DNA of 54,910 nt from Bradyrhizobium sp. AS23.2 (lineage in GTDB: Bacteria; Pseudomonadota; Alphaproteobacteria; Rhizobiales; Xanthobacteraceae): NCBI RefSeq assembly GCF_001908185.1, contig NZ_LGHM01000007.1:1-54910 (forward strand). Reading direction: 5' to 3'. Of this stretch, positions 42,058 to 50,884 are shown one piece after another (position 1 is the stretch's first letter; each line of letters opens with the position of its first letter). Under the pieces are notes generated by a model. It was not told the DNA's origin and did not search any database. It saw only the letters and a list, made by a program, of their open reading frames with translations. The position numbers were made by a program, and so were the translations under genes.

Positions 42058-44667
42058 GTGGGGCCAATGATTCGCATGACCGAGCCGAGCAAGATCACGT
42101 CCCAGAGCGTCCCCGACCACCAGCCCGCAGCCGGCGGCATCGCCGCGCGCGCTCGCGCCTCGGTGGGCCCGAAATATCTGTCCGGGCTCAATCCCGAGCA
42201 GCGCGAGGCGGTGGAGACCCTGGACGGCCCGGTCCTCGTGCTGGCCGGCGCCGGCACCGGCAAGACCCGCGTGCTGACCACGCGCATCGCCCACATCCTG
42301 AGCCAGGGCCGCGCCCGGCCCGGTGAGATCCTGTCGGTGACCTTCACCAACAAGGCCGCGCGCGAGATGAAGCACCGGCTCGGCCAGATGCTCGGCCACG
42401 CCGTCGAAGGCATGCCGTGGCTCGGCACCTTCCACTCCATCGGCGGCCGCATCCTTCGTACCCATGCCGAGCTGGCGCAGCTCAAATCGAATTTCACCGT
42501 GCTCGATGTCGACGACCAGGTGCGGCTGCTCAAGCAGTTGCTCCAGGCCGAAAACATCGACGACAAGCGCTGGCCGGCGCGCATGCTGGCCGGCCTGATC
42601 GACGGCTGGAAGAACCGCGGCCTGATGCCGTCGCAGGTGCCGTCGGGCGAGGCCGCGATGTTCGCCAACGGCAAGGGCGGCAAGCTCTATACGAGCTACC
42701 AGGAACGGCTGAAGATCCTGAACGCGGCCGATTTCGGCGACCTGCTGCTGGAGAACATCCGCATCTTCCGCGAGCACCCGGACATCCTGCGACAGTACCA
42801 GCAGCGCTTCAAATTCATCCTGGTCGACGAGTATCAGGACACCAACGTCGCGCAGTATCTCTGGCTGCGGCTGCTGTCGCAGGCGCCGGCAAAGCCCGCC
42901 GCGCCCGCCGTCATTCCGGGGCGCGTCGAAGATGCGAACTACGACGTGCAATTGCACGTCGGAGAATCCAGCAGTGAGTCCGACGATCGAGATTCCGGGC
43001 TCGATGCTGCGCATCGCCCCGGAATGACGGTTGCTCCTCCTGCTGGTCCCACCAAGAACATCTGCTGCGTCGGCGACGACGACCAGTCGATCTATGGCTG
43101 GCGCGGCGCGGAGGTCGACAACATCCTGCGCTTCGACCACGATTTTCCCGGCGCCAAGGTCATCCGGCTCGAACGCAACTACCGCTCGACCGGACATATC
43201 CTCGCCGCCGCATCGCATCTTATCGCGCACAACGAAGGCCGGCTCGGCAAGACGCTACGCACCGAGGACGTCGAGGGCGAGAAGGTCACGGTCACAGGTG
43301 CCTGGGATTCGGAAGAGGAAGCCCGCGGCATCGGCGAGGAGATCGAGCAGCTCCAGCGCCAGGGCGAGAAGCTCAACGAGATCGCGATCCTGGTACGCGC
43401 CTCCTACCAGATGCGCGAGTTCGAAGACCGCTTCGTCACGCTCGGCCTGCCCTATCGCGTGATCGGCGGTCCGCGCTTCTACGAGCGTGCTGAAATCCGC
43501 GACGCGCTGGCCTATCTGCGCGTCATCAATTCGCCCGCCGATGATCTCGCCTTCGAGCGCATCGTCAACACGCCCAAGCGTGGGCTCGGCGATGCCACCG
43601 TGCAGATGCTGCACGACCACGCCCGCAAGCGCCGCATTCCGCTGTTCGAAGCGGCACGGGCGGTGGTCGAGACCGACGAGCTGAAGCCGAAGGCGCGCGG
43701 GTCCTTGCGCGATCTCGTCGCCCAGTTCGACCGCTGGCGCGCCCAGCGCGAAGTCACCGCGCACACCGATCTCGCCCAGATCGTGCTCGACGAGAGCGGT
43801 TACACCGAGATGTGGCAGAAGGACCGCTCGGCGGACGCTGCGGGCCGGCTCGAGAACCTGAAAGAGCTGGTGCGCTCGATGGAGGAGTTCGAGAACCTGC
43901 AAGGGTTCCTCGAGCACATCTCGCTGGTGATGGACCGCGACGGCGGCGCCGAGGAAGACGCGGTGTCGCTGATGACGCTGCATTCGGCCAAGGGGCTCGA
44001 ATTCGACAATGTGTTCCTGCCGGGCTGGGAGGAAGGCCTGTTCCCGAGCCAGCGCACACTGGACGAACAGGGCCGCGCGGGCCTCGAGGAAGAGCGCCGG
44101 CTCGGCCATGTCGGCCTGACCCGCGCCCGCCGCCGCGCAAAACTCTATTTCGCGACCAACCGGCGCATTCATGGCACCTGGTCGACCACGATCCCGTCGC
44201 GCTTCCTCGACGAATTGCCGGCGGCCAATGTCGAGATCACGGAATCCAGGGGCGGCTCCGCCTGGGGTGGCACTGGCGGCTATGGCGCCTCCCGCTTCGA
44301 CGACATGGAGGCGTTCGGCTCCAGCTATTCGACGCCGGGCTGGCAGCGGGCGCAAGCCAACCGCAACCGTGGCGGCGGCCGCGGCGGTGGCGGCGGCTTC
44401 GAGGAAGAGGCTTCGTCATTTTCGCCCTCGTCGTCCTCGCCCGATTTCGGCAGCTTCTCATCGCGCCGCCGCGGGCCGATGACGATCGAGGGCGAACTGG
44501 TGGCCAAATCCACGGGCACGACCTCGGAATTTTCGCTCTCCGACCGCGTCTTCCACCAGAAATTCGGCTACGGCCGCGTCACCAAGATCGACGGCAACAA
44601 GCTCACCATCGCCTTCGACAAGGCCGGCGAGAAGAAGGTCGTGGACAGCTTCGTGCAGCGGGCATGA
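42058..44667 (+). CDS. uvrD: UvrD/PcrA-type DNA helicase carrying a palindromic-element insertion
   Basis: The 869-residue protein is a superfamily 1A helicase: Walker A AGAGTGKT (about 63-70), motif Ia [10 protein letters not shown], motif II DEYQDTN (about 257), motif [17 protein letters not shown] (about 340), motif IV ERNYRST, motif [27 protein letters not shown] and motif [18 protein letters not shown]. The C-terminus is Gly/Ser-rich, with a final domain ([19 protein letters not shown]) as in PcrA. It unwinds DNA in repair and at stalled forks. Residues 285-324 are encoded by a 121-bp palindromic element inserted between motifs II and III. GTG 42058 and ATG 42067 or 42076 are possible starts. 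Confidence 0.94.
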   Translation: MGPMIRMTEPSKITSQSVPDHQPAAGGIAARARASVGPKYLSGLNPEQREAVETLDGPVLVLAGAGTGKTRVLTTRIAHILSQGRARPGEILSVTFTNKAAREMKHRLGQMLGHAVEGMPWLGTFHSIGGRILRTHAELAQLKSNFTVLDVDDQVRLLKQLLQAENIDDKRWPARMLAGLIDGWKNRGLMPSQVPSGEAAMFANGKGGKLYTSYQERLKILNAADFGDLLLENIRIFREHPDILRQYQQRFKFILVDEYQDTNVAQYLWLRLLSQAPAKPAAPAVIPGRVEDANYDVQLHVGESSSESDDRDSGLDAAHRPGMTVAPPAGPTKNICCVGDDDQSIYGWRGAEVDNILRFDHDFPGAKVIRLERNYRSTGHILAAASHLIAHNEGRLGKTLRTEDVEGEKVTVTGAWDSEEEARGIGEEIEQLQRQGEKLNEIAILVRASYQMREFEDRFVTLGLPYRVIGGPRFYERAEIRDALAYLRVINSPADDLAFERIVNTPKRGLGDATVQMLHDHARKRRIPLFEAARAVVETDELKPKARGSLRDLVAQFDRWRAQREVTAHTDLAQIVLDESGYTEMWQKDRSADAAGRLENLKELVRSMEEFENLQGFLEHISLVMDRDGGAEEDAVSLMTLHSAKGLEFDNVFLPGWEEGLFPSQRTLDEQGRAGLEEERRLGHVGLTRARRRAKLYFATNRRIHGTWSTTIPSRFLDELPAANVEITESRGGSAWGGTGGYGASRFDDMEAFGSSYSTPGWQRAQANRNRGGGRGGGGGFEEEASSFSPSSSSPDFGSFSSRRRGPMTIEGELVAKSTGTTSEFSLSDRVFHQKFGYGRVTKIDGNKLTIAFDKAGEKKVVDSFVQRA
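42909..43029. repeat. Palindromic repeat element inside the uvrD coding sequence
   Basis: Bounded by perfect 15-bp inverted repeats CGTCATTCCGGGGCG (42909-42923) and CGCCCCGGAATGACG (43015-43029). An internal perfect 20-bp palindrome CGACGTGCAATTGCACGTCG is at 42942-42961. The reading frame stays open and encodes a hydrophilic acidic segment ([20 protein letters not shown]). The ends match what I recall as a common Bradyrhizobium intergenic repeat. Confidence 0.85.
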
Positions 44668-44681
44668 GGGCCCGCCCTGTT

Positions 44682-44708
44682 GCGGCGACGTAACGCCGCC
44701 GCGTTTCT
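44682..44708 (+). terminator. Possible terminator after uvrD
   Basis: GCGGCG-ACGTAA-CGCCGC, 6-bp stem, followed by CGCGTTTCTTC. Short and only moderately T-rich. Confidence 0.4.
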
Positions 44709-44758
44709 TCACTCCACGCCCCTTGACCATCCCGAACTTCCCCGTATCAGATGCATCC

Positions 44759-45175
44759 ATGGTCCGGGGCTCCGTCACACTGATCGTGCTTGCATTGGGG
44801 ATGCCGTCGCTTGCGACGGCGGAGACCATGAGCTTTGGCGATTCGATCGGGCTGCTGGCCAGGAGCTGCGGTGCGGAAATCGTCGCCAATTGCCGCGGCG
44901 TCAATCCGGACTCGACCCGGCTGAAGGAGTGCCTGTCGCGCAACCGCGACGTACTGTCCCAGCAATGCCAGAGCGACTATCTCGGCGCCTTCGACGCCAT
45001 CCAGAAGCGCGTCGCCGCGCGCGTCACGGTGGCGAACGCCTGCCAGCGCGAGATCGTCAAGGTCTGCGGCGGCTCGACCAAGGAGACCAGCAAGTCGATC
45101 CCCTGCCTGGTCTCGACGCCCAAGGGCATCAGCAACAACTGCCTGAAGGCCGTCGACGACGCGGGTTATCGCTGA
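44759..45175 (+). CDS. Secreted cysteine-rich-repeat protein
   Basis: The protein has 138 residues from ATG 44759. A signal peptide (GSVTLIVLALGMPSLATA) precedes a mature domain with six cysteines in the spacing of the GLG1/cysteine-rich repeat family: RSCGAEIVANCRGVNPDSTRLKECLSRN and QQCQSDY, then NACQREIVKVCGG, PCLVS and NNCLKAV. Such periplasmic proteins are widespread in rhizobia, function unknown. It overlaps the next gene by one base (TGATG), so the two are translationally coupled. The start has no strong ribosome site; an upstream TTG at 44723 is an alternative. Confidence 0.82.
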   Translation: MVRGSVTLIVLALGMPSLATAETMSFGDSIGLLARSCGAEIVANCRGVNPDSTRLKECLSRNRDVLSQQCQSDYLGAFDAIQKRVAARVTVANACQREIVKVCGGSTKETSKSIPCLVSTPKGISNNCLKAVDDAGYR

Positions 45176-45843
45176 TGCGCGCGAACAGACTCTCCACCGC
45201 CGGAATCTGCATCGCGCTCGGCCTCACCCTGCTTTCGGGCGCGACAGGCGCGCAGACGGCGCCGACCCGTGACGACATCGTCGGCCAGCTGAGCCATTTC
45301 GAAGGAGCCGCCGAGGTCGAGCTTCCCGCGCTGAAGCAGCAGGTGATGGAGCGCGCCAGGGCCAGGATCAAGAACGATCCCGGTCCGGTGAACCGACCGC
45401 TGATCGCGCCCGATCTCGCCAAGCTGCCCGCCTTCAACGCGCAGATCCAGTTCGACGCCGACACGCCGATCATCCAGCCGGCCTCCTACCAGACCGTCGG
45501 CCGTATCGCGGACGCGCTGGTTCATTCCTCGCTGCTGCCCTACACGTTCCTGATTGTCGGCCATGTCGAATCCAATTCGAAGACGCGCGAGGCCAATGCC
45601 ATCCTGAGCCAGCGCCGCGCCGACGCGATCCGTGACGTCCTGGTGAACACGTTCAAGATCTCGACCAAGCGGCTGCACCCGATCGGCCTCGGTGAAGAGC
45701 AGTTTCTCGACCGCGCCAAGCCGACCTCAGCCGTCAATGGCCAGCTGCAAATACTGACCTTTGCCAAGCTGCCGGAGGACGAACCTGCGCGCCCCGCTGC
45801 GGCTCCCGCGCCTGCGGCGAAAAAGCCCGCCAGGAAGCACTGA
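45175..45843 (+). CDS. OmpA-like peptidoglycan-associated domain protein
   Basis: The 222-residue protein has a signal peptide (STAGICIALGLTLLSGATGAQ) and a C-terminal OmpA/MotB-type domain (about 90-200). The family core is FNAQIQFDADTPIIQPASYQTVGRIADAL, then FLIVGHVESNSKTREANAILSQRRADAIRDVLV. The canonical Asp of the peptidoglycan site (GHTD) is Glu here (GHVE), and the second Arg of the LSxxRA motif is retained. A Pro/Ala/Lys tail (PAAAPAPAAKKPARKH) ends the protein. It likely links to peptidoglycan in the periplasm. It overlaps the Cys-repeat gene by one base. Confidence 0.85.
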   Translation: MRANRLSTAGICIALGLTLLSGATGAQTAPTRDDIVGQLSHFEGAAEVELPALKQQVMERARARIKNDPGPVNRPLIAPDLAKLPAFNAQIQFDADTPIIQPASYQTVGRIADALVHSSLLPYTFLIVGHVESNSKTREANAILSQRRADAIRDVLVNTFKISTKRLHPIGLGEEQFLDRAKPTSAVNGQLQILTFAKLPEDEPARPAAAPAPAAKKPARKH

Positions 45844-46016
45844 GCGAGGGCGTCTCGGCGCCTGACGGAACCCCTTGAAGTCGTGACCGTTTTGCGGCCT
45901 GTTCCGGGCGCGACAGCCATGCTTGGCGCGACACGCGTGCCGGTTTGTGCACTGCCCAGTCCGGTGCTATAGCCTGATCTCGCCCTTCCCCCGACCCCAT
46001 GCTGCATGAGACTGAG

Positions 46017-46535
46017 ATGGCTGGTTATTTTCAACGCCAACTGGCCGACTACGTCGAGTATCATCGCGATCCCTGGAACTGCGCGATGCACGTCGTCGGC
46101 ATCCTCCTGCTCTTCACCGGCGCCGTACTGCCGCTGACCCTCGTGCATTTTCCTGTATTCGGGATCGAGGTGAGCCTGGCGGTGATCCTGGCCCTGCCGG
46201 TGCTGGTCTATTGGCTGATGCTGGACGCCGGGATCGGGCTCGGCATCCTCGCCGCGATGATCGTGCTGCTTTCGGTCGCAACCGCAATCGGCAATCAGGT
46301 CTCGATCGCCATGATGTGGACGATTTTTGCCCTGCTGATCGGGTTTGGCGTCACAGCGCAGATCGTCGGCCACAAGGTTTTTGAGGAACGGCAGCCGTCG
46401 ATGGTCGACCACCCCACCCATTTTCTGCTTGGTCCTATGTTTGTCATGGCAAAATTGTTCATTGCATTGGGCTTCCGTCGCGACCTTGCCGCGATTTTGG
46501 CGCCTCTTCCGACCAATTCCCTTTCAACCCGATAA
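46017..46535 (+). CDS. DUF962 / Mpo1-like membrane protein
   Basis: The protein has 172 residues from ATG 46017 (MAGYFQRQLADYVEYHRDPWNCAMHVVGILL); an in-frame ATG at 45999 is an alternative. The N-terminal motif with paired His residues (YHRDPWNCAMH) and a second motif near the end (GHKVFEERQPSMVDHPTHFLLGPMFVM) are the Mpo1/YGL010w signatures. In yeast Mpo1 this fold is an Fe-dependent dioxygenase acting on 2-hydroxy fatty acids. Three to four membrane helices lie between. By homology it may oxidise lipids, but no direct evidence exists for the bacterial family. Confidence 0.85.
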   Translation: MAGYFQRQLADYVEYHRDPWNCAMHVVGILLLFTGAVLPLTLVHFPVFGIEVSLAVILALPVLVYWLMLDAGIGLGILAAMIVLLSVATAIGNQVSIAMMWTIFALLIGFGVTAQIVGHKVFEERQPSMVDHPTHFLLGPMFVMAKLFIALGFRRDLAAILAPLPTNSLSTR

Positions 46536-46565
46536 CTTCCAGACGCGGAACAGCAAACTTTCTTC

Positions 46566-47597
46566 ATGGCTCTCGTACTGGTTACCGGTGGCAGTGGCTT
46601 CATCGGACATCACCTCGTAGAAGCGCTCCGCGCCCGCGGGCAGCGGGTACGCGTTCTCGATGTCCGTTCGCCGGCCGCGGCGAACGCGGACGTTGAACAT
46701 ATCCACGGCTCGGTGCTGGACGGCGCTGCGGTCGATGCGGCGATCGCGGGTGTCGATCAGGTCTATCACCTCGCCGGACTGCCCGGCATGTGGGTTGCCA
46801 ACAAGCAGGACTTCCATGACGTCAACTGCCGCGGCACCGAGGTCGTGCTCGCGGCGGCGATGAAGCGTGGCGTGTCGCGCTTTCTGCACTGCTCGACGGA
46901 ATCGATCCTGTTCCCCTATTCCGACCTGGGCGGCGTTGCCGCCGAAGAGGCGCTGCAGCCGGCCGACGCGATGCCCGGCGCCTATACGCGGTCGAAGTCG
47001 CTCGCCGAGCATCACGCGGCGAAGGCCGCGGCCAGTGGCTTTCCGCTCGTGATCGGCACGCCGACCATGCCGATTGGCGCCGCCGACCACAATCTGACGC
47101 CACCGACCGCGATGCTCTGGTACTTCCTGCAGAAGAAGGTGCAGCCGCATCTCAACTTCCTGGTCAATCTGGTCGATGTCCGCGACGTCGCCATGGGCTT
47201 GGTGCTGACCATGGAGCGCGGTCGCATCGGCCAGCGCTACATCCTCGGCGGCGACTGTGTTCCGCTCGGCCACATCCTGCGGATGATGTCAGCGATGAGC
47301 GGCCGCCGGCAGTTTCCGGTCGTCGTGCCCGGCAGGATCGCCGAGCTCTCCGCGATCATGCTCGAACATATCTCCGATCGCATCACGCGCCGGCCGCCCA
47401 ACGGCACCGCCGAGGGCGTGCGCATTGCGCTGGCCGCAAGCGACCTCTCGATCGGCAAGGCGCGCACCGAGCTCGGCTATTCGCCGCGCCCGATCGAGCC
47501 GGTCTTGCGCGAAACCATTACCCATCTTCTCGCCCGCGGAAGCCAGCAGGCTTCCGGCGCCATCGAACATCACGCGCTCTCCTCGCGCGCGAGCTGA
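46566..47597 (+). CDS. NAD-dependent epimerase/dehydratase (extended SDR)
   Basis: The 343-residue protein has an N-terminal Rossmann motif LVTGGSGFIGHHLVEAL (residues 4-20), and a catalytic Ser-Thr region HCSTES with YTRSK (Tyr-x-x-x-Lys, around 139-143). It resembles the 3-beta-hydroxysteroid dehydrogenase and sterol/hopanoid-type sugar epimerase subfamilies. Substrate unknown. It is followed 31 bp later by an ICMT-like methyltransferase gene and may be cotranscribed with it and the DUF962 gene, all lipid-oriented families. That grouping is inference. Confidence 0.88.
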   Translation: MALVLVTGGSGFIGHHLVEALRARGQRVRVLDVRSPAAANADVEHIHGSVLDGAAVDAAIAGVDQVYHLAGLPGMWVANKQDFHDVNCRGTEVVLAAAMKRGVSRFLHCSTESILFPYSDLGGVAAEEALQPADAMPGAYTRSKSLAEHHAAKAAASGFPLVIGTPTMPIGAADHNLTPPTAMLWYFLQKKVQPHLNFLVNLVDVRDVAMGLVLTMERGRIGQRYILGGDCVPLGHILRMMSAMSGRRQFPVVVPGRIAELSAIMLEHISDRITRRPPNGTAEGVRIALAASDLSIGKARTELGYSPRPIEPVLRETITHLLARGSQQASGAIEHHALSSRAS

Positions 47598-47628
47598 GTT
47601 CTCCGTCCAACGCAAAGAACCTTTCCGC

Positions 47629-48255
47629 ATGTCCTTCGATTTCAGCAAGCTTCTCTCTGTCGCCTGGGGTGGCTGGACCACGACCTGGCCGACGCAACTG
47701 CTCGCCCTGATCTGGCTCGCCTGGCTTGCAAGCTGGGTCGGCGCCTCGTTCTGGCAGGGCCGCACCCAGAAGCAGGTGATGACGCTGGAGTCCGGCCGCT
47801 ATCGCATCCCGATCCTGGTCGGCGGCATCCTGTTCACCCCTTGGACCGCGGAAGTGCTCGGCGAGAAGCCGCTTTGGGTGTTCAGCAACGCCGGCGTCTA
47901 CATCGTGGCGCTGATCGTGCTCGCCGGCATCTCGTTCACCTGGTGGGGACGGCTACACCTCGGACAGTTCTGGTCCAACACCATTACGCACAAGGAAGAC
48001 CACCGGGTCATCGACACGGGTCCGTATGGCATCGTGCGTCACCCGATCTACACCGGCCTGATCGCCGGCATGCTGGCGACCGGCATCGCGGTCGGCACGG
48101 TGACCGCGATCCTCGGCGCGATCCTGATCTCACTCGGCATGTGGCAGAAGGGCCGGATGGAAGAGGTGTTCCTGTCCAAGGAGCTCGGCGAAGACGCCTA
48201 CGGTGCCTATTGCCGCCGTGTGCCGATGATCATCCCGTTCCTGTCGCCGCGCTGA
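47629..48255 (+). CDS. Isoprenylcysteine methyltransferase-like (ICMT/PEMT) membrane protein
   Basis: The protein has 208 residues from ATG 47629; a longer form is rejected because it overlaps the epimerase gene and lacks family character. There are about five membrane helices. The conserved ICMT/PEMT segment is HRVIDTGPYGIVRHPIYTGLIAGMLATG (about 123-150), which forms the S-adenosylmethionine and substrate site, with the final KELGEDAYGAYCRRVPMIIPFL motif. Bacterial members methylate small carboxylates or isoprenoid-linked compounds; the substrate here is unknown. Probably cotranscribed with the SDR gene. Confidence 0.88.
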   Translation: MSFDFSKLLSVAWGGWTTTWPTQLLALIWLAWLASWVGASFWQGRTQKQVMTLESGRYRIPILVGGILFTPWTAEVLGEKPLWVFSNAGVYIVALIVLAGISFTWWGRLHLGQFWSNTITHKEDHRVIDTGPYGIVRHPIYTGLIAGMLATGIAVGTVTAILGAILISLGMWQKGRMEEVFLSKELGEDAYGAYCRRVPMIIPFLSPR

Positions 48256-48483
48256 AGCGTCGTGAAGGCGCGGTCGCTGCCTTCCGCTTTCTCTGCACGA
48301 CCTTATTGCTAGTGTGGGACTTGCGCTCGATCCAAGCTTGCCATCAGCCGCTTGCTTGTCAGCCAGGCAAGCGACAATACGAAATATCTCGCCGGACGAA
48401 AGCAGGTCTGCGAGGGCATCCGCCTAGCCGGGGTGCCAGAGGAGTGATGTCCGTAAACTGACAACGCTGCGGAGAAGCCTGTT

Positions 48484-48861
48484 ATGCAGTTGTCAAAGGT
48501 CGCCGCGTTGGCGCTTATTGCTAGCAGTCCGAGCCTACTGTCTGTATCTCGGGCGGGGGCCGTTTCTGAATGCTCAATCTCAGGGACACTAGCGGATTGG
48601 GGCGAGAACTCGACGGCCGACATTGACCTCACGTCCGGAGGAAGTTGCCAATTTCCAATCAAGATGCGCGGCACTGTGAGTGGCTCGGACATCTCTCAAA
48701 AGCCGTCACACGGCAAGCTGAAAAGGCTCAACCTGTCTACGTTCGAATACAAAGCGAAGGCCAAATATAAGGGGAGCGATACTTTTGCCATCAGAGCAAC
48801 GGGTCAGGGGCCGACGGCTTCTGGCACGTCGGTCGTTACTGTGCACGCGACGATCAAATAG
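48484..48861 (+). CDS. Small secreted protein, hypothetical
   Basis: The 125-residue protein has a signal peptide (VAALALIASSPSLLSVSRAGA) and a mature part of short beta strands with two cysteines (ECSISGTLADW, GGSCQFPI), probably disulfide-bonded. The C-terminal pattern (GKLKRLNLSTFEYKAKAKYK, then SDTFAIRATGQGP, ending VVTVHATIK) looks like an Ig or bacterial cadherin-like tandem strand module. A GGAGAAG ribosome site precedes ATG 48484. No named family recognised and no obvious partners. Confidence in the gene is good; function unknown. Confidence 0.75.
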   Translation: MQLSKVAALALIASSPSLLSVSRAGAVSECSISGTLADWGENSTADIDLTSGGSCQFPIKMRGTVSGSDISQKPSHGKLKRLNLSTFEYKAKAKYKGSDTFAIRATGQGPTASGTSVVTVHATIK

Positions 48862-48940
48862 CGTTCCTCGCATCGATTGCATGGTGAACGCGTAAGCGAC
48901 AGCCGCAGGATGTCTCGCGCCAATGGCAACACAATGAGAA

Positions 48941-48967
48941 GGGACCATCGGAGCGACCGATGGTCCC
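48941..48967. terminator. Perfect hairpin downstream of the secreted-protein gene
   Basis: GGGACCATCGG-AGCGA-CCGATGGTCCC. 11-bp perfect stem, 5-base loop, no strong T-run. 80 bp after the stop at 48861. Could be a terminator or processing signal. Confidence 0.45.
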
Positions 48968-49071
48968 GAAGGCCTCAAAGGTTCTTCGTTAGCAAAGGCC
49001 TTGCTATGTCTTGCCAAGTTTGGCTGCGAGCAGACTTGGCGGGCTGCTTGCAGGGTTGATGCTCGCTTTAC

Positions 49072-49131
49072 GCTGGCCTTCTGGACCCTGGCCTCCTTGA
49101 CGCTGGCCTTACGGACACTGGTCCCGTCGGA
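49072..49131. repeat. Tandem 15-bp repeat, about four units
   Basis: Units GCTGGCCTTCTGGAC, CCTGGCCTCCTTGAC, GCTGGCCTTACGGAC and ACTGGTCCCGTCGGA. The 15-bp period encodes five-residue repeats in either strand (minus VRKAS, VKEAR, VQKAS). Looks like the remnant of a repetitive protein gene. Confidence 0.6.
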
Positions 49132-49399
49132 CACTGGTTGCCATCGGCTCTGGTCACGTCGGCGCTCGTCGCTCTCGGCGCTGGATGGTGCGAGAAACCG
49201 ACTCGATCAACCAATGCCAATTGAACTGCCGACCCGACGAATAGTCTAGGTGTTGTTATCTGTTCCTCTCGAAGAAATTTGGGTTAGCGAGGCTGCCAAT
49301 TCCCGCATCGTTGGATGTCGTTTCTAACGACAACCGGCAGGCCCGCCGACCGAATTGCGAACGGCGCACGTCCTCGCGATGGACCAGTCAGCGCGAGTT

Positions 49400-49594
49400 C
49401 TACTTTTTCGGGGATCGCGCCCTTCTGGCCGGTTTTGTCACTGCAATGTCAGCCACGGCAGGGCTTGCGACTGACGACGCGAGAATTTCGTATTGAGCAT
49501 GCATCCAATGGACTTCCGCCTTTCCGTCGGGTTGACCATCGGCGACCCAGAGGTGGTAGGCGCGCTCGCGAATTGCCTCTTCCAGATTTGGCAT
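49400..49594 (-). CDS. DUF2934 small protein (64 aa)
   Basis: ATG 49594 (MPNLEEAIRERAYHLWVADG) with AAGGAAAA upstream. The DUF2934 signature, a helix with RERAYHLW followed by a Gly/Pro turn (GQPDGKAEVHWMHAQYEILA), is at residues 5-35. These short proteins are common in rhizobia and of unknown function. A longer form beginning at 49633 is unlikely. Confidence 0.82.
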   Translation of the reverse strand: MPNLEEAIRERAYHLWVADGQPDGKAEVHWMHAQYEILASSVASPAVADIAVTKPARRARSPKK

Positions 49595-49874
49595 GGGATT
49601 TTCCTTGCGAATGATCCGCCCGGCCCCGTCCAAAAGACTTGCTCTCGTAAGGTTAATGAAATCTTAACGGGGCAGTGGAAGTTAAGCGTCGCGCGGGTGC
49701 GGCCCAAGGGCGGTCGGCGCTCTTTGCGAGCAATCTCGGCAGCCTCGCGGACGCCTGTCGCAACGAACGGCAATCCGCATCCGGCTACCGGCATCAAGCT
49801 CAAGCGTACAGAAAGGCGAAGGGGCCGTGCACGGGCCGCCTCTTGGGGGGCGTGGGACCGCACAGCGAAACTAG

Positions 49875-50081
49875 TCAGTCGATTGGCGCGAGCCGTTCGT
49901 TCCACCGCGCCGCAAGGTTTTTGATCTGCTCGAACTTCAGAATCGCCGGTTCACCCTCGCGGACGATTGTCGTCCGCTTGCGTTCTTTGGGTAGCAACGT
50001 CATCGCGCGCGATACTGCCGAGCGCAGTTTCATCGAGCCGTGATCTGTCAGGGTGACGAGTTCTTCCGGGTCAAGGGCCAT
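49875..50081 (-). CDS. Small hypothetical protein (68 aa)
   Basis: Starts MALDPEELVTLTDHGSMKLR and continues with SAVSRAMTLLPKERKRTTIV and REGEPAILKFEQIKNLAARW. The charged-hydrophobic pattern and codon use look protein-like, and the ribosome site is modest (TAGGCGTGG). No family recognised. Lies alone among small genes. Confidence 0.5.
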   Translation of the reverse strand: MALDPEELVTLTDHGSMKLRSAVSRAMTLLPKERKRTTIVREGEPAILKFEQIKNLAARWNERLAPID

Positions 50082-50401
50082 GGGTCCACGCCTACGCTAC
50101 CGGCTGGCCCGCAAGCCAGCACACGCGCCCCGAATGCCCAATTCTCCAGATAGCCCAACATGGTTAATAGTTCGTTATCGTTTGGCTCTCTCATTTGAAT
50201 TGGCGCCGGTCACGCGGCGTGTTGTCCCGTAGGTAAAATTGAGCCTCTCAGGCTTCACCGGCCCCTATTTGGGTCGACCCCCATCCCACCCGATTTCAAA
50301 TGCTAAAGGAGGTGGCTACCGCCAGGCTCACAGCCGGGGTAAGTTCGCCCGTGCCGCGCCTGCGCGCGCGGCACCCAGTGAGCCATTGCAGTCGCAATCG
50401 A
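50082..50401. other. 320-bp spacer, no gene supported
   Basis: Contains AAAGGAGGTGG at about 50305-50315, a perfect Shine-Dalgarno-like run with no convincing start codon after it. An open frame there overlaps the coiled-coil gene on the opposite strand and is probably a shadow. Confidence 0.4.
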
Positions 50402-50884
50402 TCAGGCTACCGCTGCCAACCTGCCATCGGCATGCGGGTTTGCGCAAAGCAGACGCTTGCGAATGGCCTCTTCAACGAGCGCGAGCGCTTCCCTGGCTTG
50501 TCGCGCTTCAGCCTCCGCAACTTCGGCGCGGAGCTCTGCGGCCGTCAACTTGTCCTTCTGGGCTTCAATGCAGCATTGGGCTTGCTCCAGCGCTCGGCAA
50601 GCATCTTGTAGCTTACGTTCGGTGGTGACGGTGAGTTCACGGTGTGCCCGCTCGGCGGCCTCCGCTCGCACTTCGGCCAGCCGCAATCTTTCTAAGGCGC
50701 TTGTGCAAAGCGATTGGGCACGGGCTTCGGTCTCGCGGGCGCGCTTCTCCATATCGCGGAAGACATCGGCCGCTTGATATACCAGATCGAGGGCTGTTGC
50801 TCCCTTGTCTGGTGCCAGCGGTGAGGGAAAGCTCTGGACGCCCTCATCCCCTCCAACTGGCGCTCTGGAACCACGCTGCGCCAT
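50402..50884 (-). CDS. Coiled-coil protein, hypothetical
   Basis: 160 residues from ATG 50884 (MAQRGSRAPVGGDEGVQSFP); ATG 50926 would add 14 residues without a ribosome site. Most of the protein is a continuous charged helix (KRARETEARAQSLCTSALER, LRLAEVRAEAAERAHRELTV, TERKLQDACRALEQAQCCIE, KLTAAELRAEVAEAEARQAR), typical of a long coiled coil. A preceding ATALDLVYQAADVFRDMEKRA segment is similar. No domain or catalytic motif. Role unknown. Confidence 0.72.
   Translation of the reverse strand: MAQRGSRAPVGGDEGVQSFPSPLAPDKGATALDLVYQAADVFRDMEKRARETEARAQSLCTSALERLRLAEVRAEAAERAHRELTVTTERKLQDACRALEQAQCCIEAQKDKLTAAELRAEVAEAEARQAREALALVEEAIRKRLLCANPHADGRLAAVA

Larger units (their letters stand above)
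48862..49399. other. 538-bp spacer with hairpin and tandem repeat
   Basis: Holds a perfect 11-bp hairpin (48941-48967) and a 15-bp tandem repeat (49072-49131). No gene is supported; open frames on both strands read through the repeat without other protein character. Confidence 0.45.

Noticed and set aside
50300..50611. Plus-strand open frame beginning near a perfect AAAGGAGGTGG
   Set aside because: The Shine-Dalgarno-like run is inside the frame, not ahead of a start, and the frame overlaps the better-supported coiled-coil gene on the other strand.
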